Part shown: positions 1 through 7,606 of the stretch, one piece after another
Layout of the letters: each line of letters begins with the position of its first letter
Position numbering within the stretch: the stretch's first letter is position 1
Assembly: GCA_003562365.1 (NCBI GenBank)
Contig: PWVB01000205.1
Span: forward strand, 1 to 33,518
Length of the DNA: 33,518 bases
Origin: Anaerolineae bacterium
Lineage (GTDB): Bacteria; Chloroflexota; Anaerolineae; B4-G1; SLSP01
Reading direction: 5' to 3'
Position numbers and translations under genes: made by a program
The notes under the pieces: model-generated
Databases searched by the model: none
Seen by the model: only the letters and a program-made list of their open reading frames with translations
What the model was told of the DNA's origin: nothing

Positions 1-1104
1 CCTGGTTTGGCGTCAGAGCTATTCAATGCTGCTCGTCCGGGGTCTTTAGCACAAGTGCCGGTTGTCGATCTAGAGATTCGTGTTGGACGCGGTGTGAAGG
101 ACTTTACGGTTGAGGTGACCCTGAACCGTGACCAGGTCTTCTCAGGTGGTCATCTGGATAAGGCGATTCTAGATTGGATTCCCAGCGGCGATATGGTTCA
201 GGATGGACGTTATCTGTTTGGTGCGCTCCTGCGAGATGACACCGTTCGGAAGGCCTGGCACAGGGCGCGGGGACAAGCTGAGATGAGAGGTATACGTCGT
301 CGCGTGCGTCTGCGCATCGATGATGCTGCGGCTGCGTTGCATCAGCTGCCGTGGGAGCTGATGCACGACGATGATATTGTGCTGGCTGCCAGCGATGATT
401 CGCCCTTCTCCCGCTACCTACCAGTTCAAAGGCCCTGGGGGAGGCCGTTGGATGAGCGCCCGATTCGGGTGCTTGGTGTGATTGCCAATCCTCAAGACCT
501 TGCGGCGCGCTACGACTTGGTGCCTCTTGATGTGGAGATGGAGAGGTATCTGTTAGCCAGTGCCTTTGCGGGGATTGATCCCCGCCGGACTCGGCTGACA
601 TTCCTCAAGCCTCCGGTGACGTTGGATGCTCTAAGCCGAGCGCTGCTGGAAGGCTACCATTGGCTTCACTTTGTTGGGCATGGGCGCTACAATGCCCGTC
701 AGCAGCGTATTGACCTTTTGATGGAGGACAACCAGGGTAGCGCCAGGGCGATTGCCGACCATCTCTTCTCGCGAATGCTAGCGCACCAGGGCGCGCAACC
801 GCAGTTGGTCTTCCTTTCGGTCTGTCGAAGTGCTATGGGCCCGGATCAACATATCCTGAGTGGTTTGGCGCCCAGATTGGTTAGAGTGGGCGTGCCAGCT
901 GTGGTGGCAATGCGTGGGCGCGTGCAGATGCGATCGGCGCAGAAGGTTACTCGAGTCTTCTATGAAGGTCTGGCTGAACATGGCATGGTGGATCGCGCTC
1001 TGAACCAGGCACGATCTGCCTTGTTAGCAGCGGAGCTACCAAACGTTGCCAGTCCTGTGCTCTTCATGCGCCTGGCCTCGGGATGCCTCTGGGAGGCAGA
1101 CTGA
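1..1104 (+). CDS. CHAT-domain (caspase-like peptidase) protein, 5' end possibly outside window
   Basis: The protein matches the CHAT family, caspase-like cysteine peptidases of bacteria often used in regulated proteolysis or defence. Visible family marks are the PWELMHD segment near residue 115, the histidine motif HFVGHG (H225 counted from the TTG at base 7) and the cysteine motif FLSVCRSA (C273), which form the expected His/Cys dyad. The domain fills nearly the whole 365 residues, so no TPR, effector-associated or membrane domain is fused to it. The frame is open to the window edge, so the start is unresolved: TTG at 7, GTG at 55 (just before VVDLEIRVG) or a codon upstream of the window. 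The next gene is 315 bases away and unrelated, so any partner would lie upstream. The family call is firm; the substrate is unknown. Confidence 0.85.
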   Translation, partial: PGLASELFNAARPGSLAQVPVVDLEIRVGRGVKDFTVEVTLNRDQVFSGGHLDKAILDWIPSGDMVQDGRYLFGALLRDDTVRKAWHRARGQAEMRGIRRRVRLRIDDAAAALHQLPWELMHDDDIVLAASDDSPFSRYLPVQRPWGRPLDERPIRVLGVIANPQDLAARYDLVPLDVEMERYLLASAFAGIDPRRTRLTFLKPPVTLDALSRALLEGYHWLHFVGHGRYNARQQRIDLLMEDNQGSARAIADHLFSRMLAHQGAQPQLVFLSVCRSAMGPDQHILSGLAPRLVRVGVPAVVAMRGRVQMRSAQKVTRVFYEGLAEHGMVDRALNQARSALLAAELPNVASPVLFMRLASGCLWEAD

Positions 1105-1419
1105 GGAAGAACGGTTCGATGAGGCTGAATGCCGCCTATCTGCGTCGTGGATTCACACCAGCAAATCTGGCTTAGTCTCTCCTTTTCTAGGAAACTGGTA
1201 TAGTACGGGAGAGAGAATTTTGAGCTCGGTTGTCTGGGTGGTGGGCGATGCAGAGTTTGCCTGTTAGGCCGCTCTGTGATAAAATGCAGATCGTTCGCGC
1301 TTGCAAGCACGCCATCAGCTATCTCCGGTTGTGATCTCTCACTCCAAATCTCAGAGATGCTGATCGCCTGTCCGAGTATGAGATGATTTGCTCGGTCAGA
1401 TAATCTAAACGGAGGTATT
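1105..1419. other. Intergenic region with promoter and long leader of the surface protein gene
   Basis: No credible gene is seen here; the 73-residue ORF at 1046 overlaps the CHAT gene and resembles no family. The stretch holds a candidate promoter (listed separately), a 10-base palindrome GCTTGCAAGC just downstream of its predicted start, an ATCTCT/AGAGAT inverted repeat near 1335-1360, and a CCGAG/CTCGG inverted repeat shortly before the ribosome binding site ACGGAGGT. If the promoter is right, the leader is about 125 nt and could fold. Confidence 0.5.
1257..1285 (+). promoter_or_regulatory. Candidate sigma-70-type promoter for the surface glycosidase-like gene
   Basis: TTGCCT (1257-1262) and TAAAAT (1280-1285) are separated by 17 bases, matching 4/6 and 5/6 of the consensus hexamers. 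The predicted start near 1292 leaves a leader of about 125 nt before the ATG at 1420. Support is by pattern only. Confidence 0.4.
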
Positions 1420-4400
1420 ATGAGCGACGAATATCAACCGAAGGAAGTGGCAGAAGCGCAGTCTGAGCTGGAGGCGATGCCTGCCAGCACGGATTCGGAG
1501 GAGTCGGCCACCGCGGACAGAACCGCAGAGGCCCCTCGCGAAGCTCACACAGCTTCAGATGAGACAAACACTGAAGTCAGCCCGGCACTCGCACAGGAAG
1601 ACGTTGGGGCTCACGAGGTAGATGATGTGAGCACTGCGATACCCGGGGCGGAGGTGGTTGCTGAGGATAGCGCAAAGATAGGCGAATCCGCCGCCGTGGT
1701 CAGCATTGCTGACGTCGCCCCCTCCAAGCACAGCGAATCAGAAAGCCAGGGTTTGAGATTCCCGTCGATCGGTTCCCTCTCAAAGCGCCATGCTCTGGTC
1801 GCCGGTTTTGTGGTTGTGGTGCTGATTCTTATTTCCTTTTTCTTGCCGCCTATGTCGCTGGCTCAGCGAATGGGTGCTGCCGGCTATACGGTGCTGGACA
1901 GTGCCAACCCTAGGGTCGTGCATCCGGATGGCCTGACGGTCGAACGCACCCGACCTGAGGACCGTATCCGTGTCCGTCTGGATTCGGTGCCTCGCGCTGA
2001 TTTCGTGGCGGTCTCCGCGCCGGAGACCTTGGCTGCTGCGGTTGCCGCGATCCCTGATCATCTGATTCCCAGAAGCCCCTATTACACCATCGACATGAGG
2101 TCGCGGGAAGCTGTGGCTGGAGTTATGTCGGTGGTGATCCCGAATGAATCTGAACCTTGGGAGACCCTCGATCTCTATACCTGGGACGGCGCAGCGTGGC
2201 GTTGGCTGCCTACGCGACTTGACGACAACCTGGAGATGCTGATCTCGGTTGTTGATGCACTGCCCACCTCGGTGATGGTGATGCAGAGTGAGCCTCGGGC
2301 ACAGTACATCGCTGCAGAAACCAGTGACTGGTCCGTCGAGTTGGCGGATCCCGTGCTCAACGAGGTCACGGTTGCCGGGCTTTTGATCGGCACAATGGGC
2401 GGCACCACCGGTTCCATCGATGCGTTGCCAGCAGCGACCGAGAGTGGGCAGATTGCGTTGGTTCCGATCATCCGCAACTGGGCTCAAGGGCACGACCCGA
2501 ACTGGGCGCTGGTGAGCGATATGCTGGCGATGGAGTCCGACCGTCGGGCTCACGTGGCCAACCTGCTGACCTTGGCTCAGGACGGGGGCTACACGGGGCT
2601 GGTCGTAGATTACCGTCGCGTTCAGTCTCAGGATCGCGATCGGTACACGGATTTCATCAGCGATCTCGCGGCGTCCTTCCACGATGCCGGCATCTGGTTA
2701 GGTGTCGTCGTGGATCGTCCGCAGCTTACTGAGGGGGGGTGGGATACTGGCGGGTACGATTGGGCAGCGCTGGGGGCTGTTGTCGACCAACTGCGAGTGG
2801 CGATGCCCGTCTCGCCGGAGGCCTACACGCCAGGTGGCGAGTTTGAGCAGTTGATCCGTTGGGCTGTTACTCAGGTCGAGCGCAGCAGACTGATGCCTGT
2901 GTTCTCGACCCTCAGCACCGATGGCGACCAACTCATACCACTGGAGATGGTGTTGGGGTCACTGGGAGAGGTGCGAGCGCAGCAGGTGTTGACGGAGAGT
3001 GTGAAGCCCGGAACCCGTCTCGACATTACCTTAGGTGCCTCAATGATGGTGGCCAATGATCCGGAGACTGGGGCGACCCGACTTCTCTCCGGTGATACTG
3101 CTTACTGGCTGGGCACTCCTCATTGGTTGCGCACACGTTTGGACCTCAATGCGCGCCACCGTTTGGGAGGCGTGGTGCTGTCCGGCCTGTTCGATGCCGG
3201 GAATGTCGACGGGTTGTTGTCAGCTGTGGCCGACCACCAGGCCGGAGACACAACCTCCGCCTTTGTGATGCCCGACATCGTCTGGGAACTTACTGATCCT
3301 GGTGGCCAGAGTACGGAGATCACGACGAGTTTCGCGCGTCCGGAGCTTGTGTGGGTCGCGCCTTCGATGACTGGTACCTATCGTGTCGGAGCGATGGTGG
3401 CAGGCCTGGACAAGGGATCTCTAGAGATCACGGTGTCAGAGCCTGTCCCGACCACCGTCGACACTCCGGCCGAGACGGTGGACGCCGACGTCGACGATAT
3501 CTCAGACGCCGAGGAAGTTGAGGAAGACGAGACTCTGCGGGCTGGCTTTGTCGCGGATGTGAGCGTGCCTGACAACACTCGGTTTGAGCAAGGCGCCTCC
3601 TTCACCAAGACCTGGCGGATGCGAAACAGCGGTAATGTGGACTGGCCTGCTGACACCGTGTGGGTATATGCCAGCGGTGATGAACTGGCAGCGGTGAGAG
3701 AGGTCGAGGTGGGCGCTGTGGGGGCCGGGGAGACGGTCGACATCAGCGTCGATATGACGGCGCCCGAAGAAGACGGCACGTTCCGCTCTAACTGGCAGTT
3801 GCGAGCTGATGGAAGGTCCATCCGGGGTGGAGGCGCTTACGTTCTAATTCGCGTGGGCGAACCTCAGGCTGCGCCACCGCCTGAAGAACAGCCGCCGCCG
3901 GCAGCGGCCCCGCGCCCTGTCGCTCCGGGAGGTTTCGAGTTGGGAGGTCATATTCGAGATCTGAGCATCCCCCACCGTGACAGAATGCGTCATGCCGGAA
4001 TGAACTGGGTAAAAATCCAGGTGCACTTTGGGCAGGGCGCTGACCACGCTATCAACACCGCACATGCCGCTGGATTCAAGATTCAGCTCAGTGCTATCGG
4101 TGGTCCTGCGATGGTCACGCAACCTAACTTCGTCGAGGATTACACGGCCTGGGTTGCGGGGTTGGCTGCTGCTGGGGCCGATGCCATTGAGATCTGGAAC
4201 GAGCCAAACATCGAACGTGAGTGGCAGATCGGCCATATCAGCCCGCAAGCATACACGAACTTGCTGTGTAGGTCCTACAGTGCCATCAAGGCGGCCAATC
4301 CGAACACCGACGTCATTAGTGCGGCGCCGGCGCCGACGGGATGGTTCGGAGGATGCGGGCCAAATGGGTGTGATGATCGACCGTGGATGCAGGGGCTCTA

Positions 4401-4851
4401 CAACGCGGGTGCGGCGAACTGCCTGGACTACATCGGTGCACACCACAACGCAGGCGCCACGTCGCCGTCGGCCCGCATCGGGCACCCGGCTAATCCAGGC
4501 GATACCCATCCCTCCTGGTTCTTCCTGCCGCAGACAGAACTCTACTATAATATCTTCCGCGGCACACGGCAGATCGTCTATACGGAGATGGGCTTTGCTT
4601 CTCAGGAGGGTGTACCGGCCTTCTCTGATCAGTTCGCTTGGGCGCGGGGTACCAACAACGCGCAGCAGGCAGCCTGGTTGGCAGAGGCTGTTCAGTTGAG
4701 TATCAACACCGGAATGGTCCGCGTGTTGATCGTATGGAATATCGACTTTGGGCGCTTTGGGACCGATCCTCAGGATGGTTTTGCCATCATCCGTCCCGGT
4801 GGGGGCTGTCCGGCGTGTGATAGTATGAATGCTGTGATGGGACGCCGCTAG
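1420..4851 (+). CDS. Membrane-anchored surface protein: GH18-like domain, NBR1-like Ig module and GH-A glycosidase-like barrel
   Basis: This 1143-residue protein starts at an ATG behind ACGGAGGT. Residues 1-120 are acidic, Ala/Glu/Ser-rich and probably cytoplasmic; about 124-145 form one membrane segment (ALVAGFVVVVLILISFFLPP). Residues about 320-600 resemble a GH18/YaaH-type barrel, but where a DxDxE-like motif is expected the sequence reads GLVVDYRRV (D397), so it is probably non-catalytic. A short Ig-like stretch follows, then an acidic linker, then about 708-810 with the spaced tryptophans of an NBR1-central-type Ig domain (TFxxGxxFTKTWRMRN pattern). After a Pro-rich linker, residues about 838-1143 form a GH-A-type barrel with WNEPN (E928, predicted acid/base) and YTEMGF (E1056, predicted nucleophile). 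I infer a cell-surface glycan-acting enzyme; the substrate is unknown. A strong terminator follows. Confidence 0.75.
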   Translation: MSDEYQPKEVAEAQSELEAMPASTDSEESATADRTAEAPREAHTASDETNTEVSPALAQEDVGAHEVDDVSTAIPGAEVVAEDSAKIGESAAVVSIADVAPSKHSESESQGLRFPSIGSLSKRHALVAGFVVVVLILISFFLPPMSLAQRMGAAGYTVLDSANPRVVHPDGLTVERTRPEDRIRVRLDSVPRADFVAVSAPETLAAAVAAIPDHLIPRSPYYTIDMRSREAVAGVMSVVIPNESEPWETLDLYTWDGAAWRWLPTRLDDNLEMLISVVDALPTSVMVMQSEPRAQYIAAETSDWSVELADPVLNEVTVAGLLIGTMGGTTGSIDALPAATESGQIALVPIIRNWAQGHDPNWALVSDMLAMESDRRAHVANLLTLAQDGGYTGLVVDYRRVQSQDRDRYTDFISDLAASFHDAGIWLGVVVDRPQLTEGGWDTGGYDWAALGAVVDQLRVAMPVSPEAYTPGGEFEQLIRWAVTQVERSRLMPVFSTLSTDGDQLIPLEMVLGSLGEVRAQQVLTESVKPGTRLDITLGASMMVANDPETGATRLLSGDTAYWLGTPHWLRTRLDLNARHRLGGVVLSGLFDAGNVDGLLSAVADHQAGDTTSAFVMPDIVWELTDPGGQSTEITTSFARPELVWVAPSMTGTYRVGAMVAGLDKGSLEITVSEPVPTTVDTPAETVDADVDDISDAEEVEEDETLRAGFVADVSVPDNTRFEQGASFTKTWRMRNSGNVDWPADTVWVYASGDELAAVREVEVGAVGAGETVDISVDMTAPEEDGTFRSNWQLRADGRSIRGGGAYVLIRVGEPQAAPPPEEQPPPAAAPRPVAPGGFELGGHIRDLSIPHRDRMRHAGMNWVKIQVHFGQGADHAINTAHAAGFKIQLSAIGGPAMVTQPNFVEDYTAWVAGLAAAGADAIEIWNEPNIEREWQIGHISPQAYTNLLCRSYSAIKAANPNTDVISAAPAPTGWFGGCGPNGCDDRPWMQGLYNAGAANCLDYIGAHHNAGATSPSARIGHPANPGDTHPSWFFLPQTELYYNIFRGTRQIVYTEMGFASQEGVPAFSDQFAWARGTNNAQQAAWLAEAVQLSINTGMVRVLIVWNIDFGRFGTDPQDGFAIIRPGGGCPACDSMNAVMGRR

Positions 4852-4874
4852 TTTCCACAGAGAGTGCGCCTCTG

Positions 4875-4920
4875 ATTGGGCGCGATGGCTTAAACACCGC
4901 CATCGCGCCCAATTCTTCTT
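4875..4920 (+). terminator. Rho-independent-type terminator after the surface protein gene
   Basis: A perfect 15-bp inverted repeat (ATTGGGCGCGATGGC, 4875-4889, and its complement 4899-4913) with a 9-base loop is followed by TCTTCTT. It lies 24 bases after the stop codon and should end the upstream transcript, so the genes downstream need their own promoter. Confidence 0.8.
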
Positions 4921-4952
4921 CTGGTAGCGATGCCGATGCCCTTCTCCGATGA

Positions 4953-4980
4953 TTGACTTTGAGCTGCCGTTGCGTAAGAT
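4953..4980 (+). promoter_or_regulatory. Candidate promoter ahead of tnpB and obgE
   Basis: TTGACT (4953-4958) and TAAGAT (4975-4980) are 16 bases apart. As the upstream transcript is terminated at 4920, this is the best visible promoter for the tnpB-obgE segment. It may be the original obgE promoter from which the gene is now separated by the insertion, or it may be created at the insertion's left junction. Confidence 0.35.
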
Positions 4981-5002
4981 AGATTCATGATCATTGGCGC
5001 CG

Positions 5003-5015
5003 GAAACTCGGGAGT
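5003..5015 (+). repeat. Left copy of a short repeat flanking tnpB
   Basis: GAAACTCGGGAGT here differs from GAAACTGGGAGT at 6225-6236 by one extra base. The copy contains ACTC/GAGT, which can pair into a small hairpin. Related end structures are typical of single-strand-transposing IS200/IS605 elements, but 12-13 bases could also match by chance. Confidence 0.35.
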
Positions 5016-5087
5016 CTCAGCGGGGAGATGAATGCACCCTTTCTTTCTATGCGTGGCAAACTTGAACATACGTACCATTATTCTGAT

Positions 5088-6242
5088 ATGAGACTGATCG
5101 CGCAAGTGAGGCTGGACACGAAGCCTGAACAGGCAGGCGCCCTCAAACGCACGATGAACCAGACAAACGAGGCGCAACCCCATCTGTCGGAGCGGGCGTG
5201 GGACGCTGGGATCTTTGGGCAGGTCAACTGGCACAGACTTGCCTGCTACGATACCAGCGCCATCTTCTCTGATCTGTCCTCGCCGATTATCGTGCGATCC
5301 ATCAGCGATGTTGCTGATGCCTGCAAACCTGACCGTAAAGGCAAGCGCCCTTTCACGCCGTATGCCGCGATCACGTGCGACCAACGCCTCCTCCGTTGGT
5401 ACACTGACCGTCAAGAGGTGTCCATCTGGACCCTTGAAGGTCGTCTCCATATTCCCCACCAATGCGGTCGGCACCAACGTTTGATGCTCAAGGTACGGCA
5501 AGGGCAGGCCGATCTCGTCTACAGGAACGGTGGGTTCTATCTTCACCTAACCTATGATATTGAATCCCCTGATCTCGACGGCACCGACGGATGGCTGGGC
5601 GTCGACCTTGGCCCGGTCAATCTCGCTGTCGACGCCGCCGGGGAGACCTTCTCCGGCGCTCAACTTGGAGCAAAGCGACGCCGGTACGCAGAACGGCGCA
5701 AACAGCTGCAGTCTATTGACACCAAAAGCGCCAAGCGCAGGCTCAAACGGTTGTCCGGTCGCCAAGCTCGCTTCCCCAAAGACACAAACCACTGCATCCG
5801 TAAAATGCTCGTCGCGAAGGTCCGAAGGCACAACCTGGGTATCGCCCTTGAAGACCTCAACGGCATCTCCAAGAGCACGGCGGTTGGCAGGGCTCAGAGA
5901 TCGCGACACTACAAGGGGAGCTTCTACCCGTTGCCGTCCTTTCTGTCCCACAAAGCTGAGCTATTCGGTGTGTCTGTTCAACTTGTTGACCCCTGCTATA
6001 CGTCTCAAGCTGGTTCCATCTGTGGCCACGTTGCTAAGGGCCATCGTCCGACTCTTGACACCTTCCTCCATGAGCGGTGTGGCTTCTCTGGCCCTGCCGA
6101 TGGCGTTGCTGCAGTCTGTATTGCAGCCAGGGCGGCTGTCAACCAGCCGATGGTCTCGACCGAGAAGCCAAAGGGCTACTCGCCAATTGCGGCTTCGTCT
6201 GAAGTCAGGGACAAGCTCCCTGTTGAAACTGGGAGTAGTTGA
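5088..6242 (+). CDS. tnpB: TnpB-like RuvC nuclease (IS200/IS605 OrfB), zinc finger damaged
   Basis: TnpB proteins are RNA-guided DNA nucleases that help IS200/IS605 elements persist. I chose ATG 5088 because MRLIAQVRLDTKPEQ is the usual family N-terminus; the track's 5028 start adds 20 unrelated residues. Numbered from 5088 (384 residues), the three RuvC acids are present: D173 in GVDLG, E255 in ALEDLNG, D338 in PADG. The zinc finger is not intact: the expected CxxC reads GSIC and the second pair reads HERC, so one cysteine of each pair is lost, and the usual asparagine after the third RuvC acid is glycine. Family knowledge makes this probably inactive or impaired. The stop TGA lies in the right-end TTGAC and sits two bases before the obgE ATG. 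An RNA guide would be expected from the 3' end of this gene; it cannot be confirmed here. Confidence 0.8.
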   Translation: MRLIAQVRLDTKPEQAGALKRTMNQTNEAQPHLSERAWDAGIFGQVNWHRLACYDTSAIFSDLSSPIIVRSISDVADACKPDRKGKRPFTPYAAITCDQRLLRWYTDRQEVSIWTLEGRLHIPHQCGRHQRLMLKVRQGQADLVYRNGGFYLHLTYDIESPDLDGTDGWLGVDLGPVNLAVDAAGETFSGAQLGAKRRRYAERRKQLQSIDTKSAKRRLKRLSGRQARFPKDTNHCIRKMLVAKVRRHNLGIALEDLNGISKSTAVGRAQRSRHYKGSFYPLPSFLSHKAELFGVSVQLVDPCYTSQAGSICGHVAKGHRPTLDTFLHERCGFSGPADGVAAVCIAARAAVNQPMVSTEKPKGYSPIAASSEVRDKLPVETGSS

Positions 6243-6244
6243 CT
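6211..6244 (+). promoter_or_regulatory. IS right end supplying the obgE ribosome binding site
   Basis: The 3' arm of the right-end hairpin ends in GGGAG (6231-6235), 9 bases before the obgE ATG at 6245, and is the only Shine-Dalgarno-like sequence there. Pairing of CTCCC (6216-6220) with GGGAG would mask it, so the IS end could modulate obgE translation. The position is seen; the effect is inferred. Confidence 0.5.
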
Positions 6245-7522
6245 ATGTTCTATGACCATGTAAAGATACGCGTCGTCGGCGGGCACGGCGGAAAAGGCGC
6301 GGTTGCCTTTCGGCGCGAGAAGTACGTTCCTTTCGGTGGGCCTTCTGGTGGCGACGGCGGCAAGGGAGGGGATGTCGTCTTCTATGTGAACCCGCATCTC
6401 AATACCCTCTTTCACTTTGCGCACAAAAAGGAGTTTGCTGCGGAAGACGGCCAGAATGGCCTCAACAAGAACATGCACGGCGGTGGTGGAGAGGATCTGC
6501 GTATTCCTGTGCCGCCCGGGACATTGGTGATTGATGATGAGACGGGAGTTGTTCTGGCCGATCTGACCGAGCCAGATCAGGAGGCTGTCGTTGTGCGCGG
6601 GGGGCGCGGCGGCCGTGGAAATGCGCGTTTTGCCACGTCGACCAACCAGGCTCCTCGGATCGCCGAGCAAGGGGATCCTGGTGAGGCGCGCTGGCTCAGA
6701 CTGGAGTTGAAGCTTTTGGCGGATGTTGGTCTTGTCGGCAAGCCGAATGCCGGTAAATCGACGCTTCTCTCGGTCACGACAGCGGCAAGACCAGAGATTG
6801 CTTCGTATCCCTTCACTACACTCCAGCCGAACCTGGGAGTCGTGGCCCTGAGCCCCAATGACACCTTTGTGATAGCTGATCTACCAGGCTTGATTGAAGG
6901 TGCGAGCCAGGGCAAGGGGCTTGGACACGAATTCCTGCGTCACATCGAGCGCACCCGAGTTCTGGTCCATCTGATCGATGGCGCTGCACTGGACCCCATC
7001 GAGGACTTTGAGATGATCAACGCTGAGTTGCGCGAGTTTGGTCACGGGATTATGGACAAGCCTCAGATCGTCGTCATCAATAAGCTCGATATACCTGGTG
7101 TCCGTGAACTCCTGCCGGACTATGAGATGGCTTTTGCTGCCCGAGGTTACGACAATGTGATGGCGGTTTCGGCGCTCACTCGTGAGAATGTCCGCCAGCT
7201 TCTGGGCCTGGTCTACCAGATGGTTCAGGATGCGCCGGAGCCGGTATTGGAGCGTCCAACGCCGGTGGTTATACGGCCGAATCTAGAGGAAGAGGACTTC
7301 CGCGTAGTCCGCGAGGGGCCGGATACCTGGAGAGTTCGTGGCGGTAAGATCGAGCGGGCGACGGCTCGCACTCGGACCGAATATCACGATGCCTTGTTGC
7401 GCCTGCACGGCTATCTCGAACACCAGGGCGTTATTGCAGCACTGCGTGAGGCAGGCGTCAATGAGGGGGACACCGTTCGAATCGCCGACTACGAGTTTGA
7501 GTGGGTGGAGTCCGAGTACTGA
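6245..7522 (+). CDS. obgE: GTPase Obg/CgtA
   Basis: Obg is an essential GTPase that binds the large ribosomal subunit and links its assembly to stress signals. The 425-residue product has the Gly-rich Obg fold at the N-terminus (GGHGGKGAVAFRREKYVP), the G domain with GLVGKPNAGKST (G1, about 162), DLPGLIEG (G3) and NKLD (G4, about 279), and a C-terminal OCT domain of about 85 residues. I chose ATG 6245, because MFYDHVKI matches the family start; the track's TTG at 6239 lies in the IS end. The gene directly follows the TnpB element, whose end provides the ribosome binding site. No terminator is visible after it, and an MFS gene follows 84 bases later. Confidence 0.95.
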   Translation: MFYDHVKIRVVGGHGGKGAVAFRREKYVPFGGPSGGDGGKGGDVVFYVNPHLNTLFHFAHKKEFAAEDGQNGLNKNMHGGGGEDLRIPVPPGTLVIDDETGVVLADLTEPDQEAVVVRGGRGGRGNARFATSTNQAPRIAEQGDPGEARWLRLELKLLADVGLVGKPNAGKSTLLSVTTAARPEIASYPFTTLQPNLGVVALSPNDTFVIADLPGLIEGASQGKGLGHEFLRHIERTRVLVHLIDGAALDPIEDFEMINAELREFGHGIMDKPQIVVINKLDIPGVRELLPDYEMAFAARGYDNVMAVSALTRENVRQLLGLVYQMVQDAPEPVLERPTPVVIRPNLEEEDFRVVREGPDTWRVRGGKIERATARTRTEYHDALLRLHGYLEHQGVIAALREAGVNEGDTVRIADYEFEWVESEY

Positions 7523-7606
7523 CCTCATCGTTCGTCGCGACTTGTCTTCTGTATTGTGCTGCCTTGCTCGCTGCGTTCCACGCTTAGTGTCTCCTTCGAG
7601 GTGTAG

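Larger units (their letters stand above)
4958..6243 (+). mobile_element. IS200/IS605-family tnpB-only element, decaying (left end uncertain)
   Basis: The element consists of a lone tnpB-like gene with no tnpA. Its right end has the family's typical layout: a hairpin-forming stretch (CTCCC ... GGGAG, 6216-6235) running into AGTTGAC at 6243. The pentamer TTGAC also occurs at 4953-4957, which would fit insertion 3' of a TTGAC target, but the left boundary could lie anywhere from 4958 to 5087. GAAACTCGGGAGT (5003-5015) and GAAACTGGGAGT (6225-6236) are near-identical on the two sides of tnpB. The right end abuts the obgE start codon. Confidence 0.6.

Noticed and set aside
1780-2682. 300-residue ORF on the minus strand
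   Set aside because: It is a shadow of the surface protein gene, rich in His/Arg/Gln with no family resemblance, and the plus frame has clear domains.
4028-4699. 223-residue plus-strand ORF inside the surface protein gene
   Set aside because: Arg/Ser/Thr-rich shadow; the main frame has both glycosidase glutamates here.
5554-6255. 233-residue plus-strand ORF overlapping tnpB
   Set aside because: Out-of-frame shadow rich in Ser/Thr/Pro/Arg; the tnpB frame carries the RuvC motifs.
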